DNA of 23,213 nt, from positions 1 to 23,213 of IMG/VR virus record IMGVR_UViG_3300047392_000324. One strand, given 5' to 3'. Positions 21,362 to 23,213 of the stretch are shown here, piece after piece. Below the pieces are notes generated by a model. The model ran no database searches. It was given only the letters and a program-made list of their open reading frames with translations, and was not told the DNA's origin. The position numbers and the translations under genes are program-made. The stretch's first letter is position 1. The number at the start of each line of letters is the position of its first letter. The stretch comes from a virus.

Positions 21362-21481
21362 AGGATGGTTTTTTGTACGTGCTCTACCAACTGAGCTATT
21401 GATTCTGAAGAATCAAGTCGGGCTCGAACCGACGACCACGAGGTTAACAGCCTAGATTTTATTTTTTGCAGTAACCATCCT
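21362..21481 (-). ncRNA. Scaffold flanking the permuted tRNA-Asn
   Basis: The leader AGGATGGTT (21473-21481) and the trailer AACCATCCT (21362-21370) form a perfect 9-bp helix. The leader continues ACTGCAAAA, the motif shared with E1, E2 and the second permuted tRNA; the trailer has ACAAAA next to the helix. The tRNA halves fill the loop between the two. Confidence 0.75.
21378..21453 (-). tRNA. Circularly permuted tRNA-Asn(GUU)
   Basis: On the minus strand the 3' half (21453 to 21409) comes first: AGG, loop CTGTTAA (anticodon GTT), CCTCG, variable TGGTC, T-arm GTCGG-TTCGAGC-CCGAC, acceptor TTGATTC, discriminator T. Only TCA separates it from the 5' half (21405 to 21378): acceptor GAATCAA, TA, D-arm GCTC-AGTTGGTA-GAGC, A, and CG. 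Joining CG to AGG restores an anticodon stem CGAGG that pairs perfectly with CCTCG, and gives a 73-nt tRNA with every arm intact. The junction between positions 28 and 29 is unambiguous because the flanking bases differ. CCA is not encoded. No unpermuted tRNA-Asn is seen in the window. Confidence 0.93.
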
Positions 21482-21482
21482 T

Positions 21483-21557
21483 TGGCGGTCCCACCGGGAA
21501 TCGAACCCGGCACTTTGCCGTGACAGGGCAATATTATAGCCGATTAACTATGAGACC
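21483..21557 (-). tRNA. tRNA-Asp(GUC)
   Basis: Acceptor GGTCTCA/TGGGACC, D-stem GTTA/TAAT, anticodon stem TTGCC/GGCAA with loop CTGTCAC (anticodon GTC), T-arm CCGGG-TTCGATT-CCCGG. Discriminator G, the usual Asp identity base, and an encoded CCA. It ends 1 nt before the leader helix of the permuted tRNA-Asn. Confidence 0.94.
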
Positions 21558-21701
21558 AAAGTAAAGATAATGATGGAGTACCCGTCTCGCTCCAATCTTA
21601 ATTGCTTCCTGAGTTTTAATGAGGCCTCAGCAAAGGGTGGTGAACTCTTGACCCAACCACGATTGTCGACATCGCTTTGGTTGGAGAGACCATTATCTTA
21701 G
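21558..21701 (-). ncRNA. Structured non-coding interval A
   Basis: The 144 nt between tRNA-Glu and tRNA-Asp fold on paper into one closed structure on the minus strand: an outer stem AAGATAATG/CATTATCTT, an inner stem GTCTC-TCCAA/TTGGA-GC-GAGAC, and inner hairpins AACCA/TGGTT, GGGT/ACCC and CTGAG/CTCAG inside TTGC/GCAA. No T-loop motif or open frame is present. Its density of pairing suggests a stable RNA, comparable in position to the T4 stable RNAs C and D, but I know no homologue. Confidence 0.5.
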
Positions 21702-21773
21702 TAGCCCGTAGGGGAATCGAACCCCTCTTACCAGGATGAAAACCTGGCGTCCTAACCGATAGACGAACGGGCC
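21702..21773 (-). tRNA. tRNA-Glu(UUC)
   Basis: Acceptor GGCCCGT/ACGGGCT, D-arm GTCT...GGAC, anticodon stem CCAGG/CCTGG with loop TTTTCAT (anticodon TTC), T-arm with GGGG-TTCGATT-CCCC. Discriminator A followed by CTA, so CCA is not encoded. Confidence 0.93.
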
Positions 21774-22145
21774 AAATATGGAAGGTCACCACCTGCACCT
21801 TCCGTGGTAGCTTTTAGAATCTTTACAATTCTAAGGTTTCGAATTCTTTACAGTGTGTCTTGTTCTGAAAGACGTCAACTACTGTTTCATAGTCACCGCA
21901 CGCCGCTACTTGTTACCTTAACGCGAAATGGTTTTAAGCATAAGTTATTGATAAATTGACCAAATTTCTTTCCAGAGCAGGATAAATGAAGCTATCACAT
22001 TGTCTTCTAATACCGATTGAGATTGCAGCCTCTAAGGTTCCTGATGCGCCATTGTCTTTCCTCTACTTTCGTTAAACTATGGGTTATTGGGTTTTGGCAG
22101 TGTCCCATTTAACATACTCATAAAGTACTTTTTCATTATCAATAG
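21774..22145 (-). ncRNA. Long non-coding interval B with several hairpins
   Basis: This 372-nt stretch between tRNA-Ala and tRNA-Glu has no plausible coding frame. On the minus strand it holds hairpins near its 3' end: ACTA/TAGT over a TGAAACAG loop, GTCTT-TCAGAAC-AAGAC (5 bp, 7-nt loop), TTAGAAT/ATTCTAA (7 bp) and GGAAGGT/ACCTTCC (7 bp). GTAGC and GCTAC bracket several of them. GAGGAAAGAC near the middle recalls the RNase P conserved box I, but the matching P4 strand is missing. I treat it as a candidate large structured RNA of unknown type. Confidence 0.45.
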
Positions 22146-22219
22146 TGGAGCCTAAGGGAGTCGAACCCTTGACCTCTTGCGTGCAAGGCAAGCGCTCTAG
22201 CCAACTGAGCTAAGGCCCC
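22146..22219 (-). tRNA. tRNA-Ala(UGC)
   Basis: Acceptor GGGGCCT/AGGCTCC contains G3-U70, the alanine identity pair. D-stem GCTC/GAGC, anticodon stem CTTGC/GCAAG with loop CTTGCAC (anticodon TGC), T-arm AAGGG-TTCGACT-CCCTT. Discriminator A followed by CTA. Confidence 0.95.
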
Positions 22220-22440
22220 AATTTCAACTGATGAGATTAATTCAGTCTAGATATATCGGTTTGTTTCCTATTCAAACAACCTGCTGGTCTTACCCGTTTA
22301 AAAAAGTCAAGTTACAGTGGACGCTCTACTACCTGCGTTATTTCCTCCGAGACTGGCGTTTAAGGACGTCCAGTCTAATACCCTATCCATTGTTAAATAA
22401 GTCTTGGATTAAAGACTAATGAGTTATCTCTAACTCTTTG
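22220..22440 (-). ncRNA. Non-coding interval C, chain of hairpins
   Basis: The 221 nt between tRNA-Met and tRNA-Ala lack a plausible gene. On the minus strand four hairpins follow one another: GAGTTA-GAGA-TAACTC, AGTCTT-TAATCC-AAGACT, GACTGG(A)CGT/ACG-CCAGTC, and GGTTGTTT/AAAC(A)AACC. This density is higher than expected for spacer DNA. A structured RNA is inferred; no family is recognised. Confidence 0.45.
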
Positions 22441-22512
22441 TTGCGGGGGCAGGATTCGAACCTGCGACCTCGAGCTTATGAGGCTCGCGAGCTACCACTG
22501 CTCTACCCCGCT
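22441..22512 (-). tRNA. tRNA-Met(CAU), initiator-like
   Basis: Acceptor AGCGGGG faces CCCCGCA, so pair 1-72 is an A-A mismatch; an unpaired 1-72 position marks bacterial initiator tRNAs. D-arm GAGC-AGTGGTA-GCTC, anticodon stem CGAGC/GCTCG with loop CTCATAA (anticodon CAT), T-arm GCAGG-TTCGAAT-CCTGC. Against an initiator role, the three G-C pairs next to the anticodon loop are not complete. Discriminator A followed by CAA. Confidence 0.9.
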
Positions 22513-22517
22513 ATGTG

Positions 22518-22588
22518 TTGTCCCTGGAGGACTCGAACCTCCACCGCATGGACCAAAACCATGTGTCCTGCCATTAGACGAAAGGACA
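22518..22588 (-). tRNA. tRNA-Gln(UUG)
   Basis: Acceptor TGTCCTT/AGGGACA with the weak U1-A72 pair typical of glutamine tRNAs. D-arm GTCT...GGAC, anticodon stem CATGG/CCATG with loop TTTTGGT (anticodon TTG), T-arm GGAGG-TTCGAGT-CCTCC. Discriminator A followed by CAC. It starts 5 nt before tRNA-Met. Confidence 0.93.
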
Positions 22589-22631
22589 ATAATATCACTA
22601 ATATGTCAAAGAACCTTTTTGCCAGAGTGAC

Positions 22632-22901
22632 TTACTTAACTTCAGTCACTCTGTACGGTTTGAATATGGTTAACTTAGATCCATCTGAATTGTAATACCA
22701 GATTGAATCTTCAGTCTGACCGGCAATAGTATCAGTGTAGGCTATTGCCGGTCTTAGTTCTTGTGTAACGTTAATCTCATTCCAATCAACTTGTCTTTCA
22801 ACCATAACTGGAACTTGACCTTCGATTTTGTACTTATAATTTTTACCTTTACAAGAAAGGAATAGAATTGATAGTACTGAAACGTAAAATACCTTTTTCA
22901 T
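22632..22901 (-). CDS. Small lipoprotein-like protein
   Basis: The start at 22901 gives MKKVFYVSVLSILFLSCKGK, a short signal peptide with a Cys at residue 17 in a LFLSC lipobox. The mature part of about 70 residues is soluble. The upstream extension of the frame covers tRNA-Leu(UAA) and is not real. A 12-bp perfect inverted repeat lies within the gene (22718-22753), and another (AGAGTGACT/AGTCACTCT) spans the stop codon. It is inserted between tRNA-Leu and tRNA-Gln. No family is recognised. Confidence 0.8.
   Translation of the reverse strand: MKKVFYVSVLSILFLSCKGKNYKYKIEGQVPVMVERQVDWNEINVTQELRPAIAYTDTIAGQTEDSIWYYNSDGSKLTIFKPYRVTEVK
22718..22753. repeat. Perfect 12-bp inverted repeat inside a CDS
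   Basis: Arms GACCGGCAATAG (22718-22729) and CTATTGCCGGTC (22742-22753) with a 12-nt loop. The repeat is G+C-rich compared with its surroundings and lies in the coding sequence of the small lipoprotein. Confidence 0.85.
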
Positions 22902-22912
22902 ATCTTCTTTTT

Positions 22913-23000
22913 TGGTACTCGGAGCGGGAATCGAACCCGCACGGACACAAGGTCCACAAGATTTTAAGTCTGGCGTGTCTACCAATTCCACCACCCGAGC
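22913..23000 (-). tRNA. tRNA-Leu(UAA)
   Basis: Class II: acceptor GCTCGGG/TCCGAGT, D-arm GTG...CAC, anticodon stem CCAGA/TCTTG with loop CTTAAAA (anticodon TAA), long variable arm TGGACCTTGTGTCCGT, T-arm GCGGG-TTCGATT-CCCGC. Discriminator A and an encoded CCA. Confidence 0.95.
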
Positions 23001-23090
23001 GTTTTTAATTACTTACAATATCTTTAAGAACGTTACTATCATTATATCCGATTAAACTGGATTGTTTCATAACATTTTTAAAATATTTTG

Positions 23091-23175
23091 CGGAAGCTAC
23101 AGGATTCGAACCTGTGGGACCGTGAAGTCCACCACTTTAGCAAAGTGGCACGATAGACCGCTCTGACAAACTTCC
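23091..23175 (-). tRNA. tRNA-Ser(GCU)
   Basis: Class II: acceptor GGAAGTT/AGCTTCC, anticodon stem CCACT/AGTGG with loop TTGCTAA (anticodon GCT), long variable arm with GGACTTCACGGTCC, T-arm ACAGG-TTCGAAT-CCTGT. Discriminator G, typical of serine, followed by CAA. Confidence 0.94.
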
Positions 23176-23176
23176 T

Positions 23177-23213
23177 TGGGGTAATTAATGGGATTCGAAC
23201 CCATACTAGCAGA
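23177..23213 (-). tRNA. Partial tRNA, probably His
   Basis: Only the 3' part is in the window: T-arm ATGGG-TTCGAAT-CCCAT, acceptor strand TAATTAC, discriminator C and an encoded CCA. C73 is the hallmark of tRNA-His, and the T-arm matches bacterial tRNA-His closely. The anticodon lies beyond the right edge, so the identity is inferred. Confidence 0.7.

Noticed and set aside
21362-21481. Group I or group II self-splicing intron in permuted order
   Set aside because: The leader and trailer together are only about 44 nt and lack the core elements of either intron class.
21362-21481. Archaeal-type bulge-helix-bulge splice motif
   Set aside because: The flanks form a three-way junction with a 9-bp helix and A-rich strands, not a 4-bp helix between two 3-nt bulges.
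21774-22145. RNase P RNA
   Set aside because: GAGGAAAGAC resembles conserved box I, but the partner strand for helix P4 and the other conserved boxes are not present at suitable positions.
22226-22250. Hammerhead ribozyme core on the plus strand (CTGATGAG)
   Set aside because: The required GAAA after stem II and the flanking stems are absent, and transcription here runs on the minus strand.
22902-22994. N-terminal extension of the small lipoprotein frame
   Set aside because: It is translated from tRNA-Leu(UAA); the signal peptide starts at 22901.

Overview
The window is part of a large tailed-phage genome (T4-like in gene content) whose host is probably a Bacteroidetes bacterium. All convincing genes lie on the minus strand, so transcription runs from high to low coordinates. 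The phage assignment rests on a T4-type ATP-dependent DNA ligase, a free-standing GIY-YIG homing endonuclease, dense small genes with ATGA overlaps, a large tRNA array, and a series of proteins that share a T4-style capsid-targeting N-terminus. The host guess rests on a small histone H1-like (Hc1-type) protein, a Thr/Ser/Asp-rich lipoprotein of Bacteroidetes style, weak or absent Shine-Dalgarno sequences, and low G+C.

Layout from left to right. 1-1460: a partial capsid-targeted protein with repeated prohead-protease-like sites. 1493-3921: a small coiled-coil protein and a two-domain glycosyltransferase of richer base composition. 3908-7861: small genes, several of them membrane proteins, plus a PD-(D/E)XK nuclease and a thioredoxin. 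7930-10068: a class I glutamine amidotransferase and the DNA ligase. 10190-12198: five consecutive genes that each start with the same 13-residue capsid-targeting module; their bodies include a 2H phosphoesterase and a ParB-like domain. 12409-14989: an XPD/DinG-like Fe-S helicase and a nucleotide-sugar epimerase. 15002-16565: a first RNA cluster with tRNAs, a tmRNA and a histone-like gene. 16587-19999: a lipoprotein, a DEDD exonuclease, the homing endonuclease and two HAD proteins of the RNA-repair-associated type. 20120-21157: a membrane-segment-containing candidate virion protein. 21197-23213: a second RNA cluster with at least nine tRNAs, three long structured non-coding intervals and a lipoprotein.

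The outstanding feature is a set of circularly permuted RNA genes. The tRNA-Asn(GUU) gene at 21378-21453 has its 3' half upstream of its 5' half. The halves are joined through the acceptor end by a few nucleotides, and the opening lies inside the anticodon stem, between positions 28 and 29. A second tRNA at 15246-15340 is permuted in the same way, opened in the anticodon loop. The tmRNA at 15615-15853 is also permuted: the acceptor piece comes first, a 17-nt linker follows, and then the coding piece with tag frame ANDNFALAA and a terminator. Both permuted tRNAs sit inside an RNA scaffold made of a terminal 8-9 bp helix whose 5' strand runs into a C(A/T)GCAAA motif. Two further copies of the scaffold, without a tRNA inside, lie just upstream of tRNA-Thr and tRNA-Leu(UAG). 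The four helices differ in sequence but stay paired, which argues for a conserved RNA structure.

How the parts may work together (inference): RNase P and 3' processing would open the acceptor end of the permuted precursors. This would leave two-piece tRNAs held by the anticodon stem and scaffold helix, as in two-piece tmRNA, unless a ligase seals them. The capsid-targeted proteins are candidates for injected cargo that acts at the start of infection.
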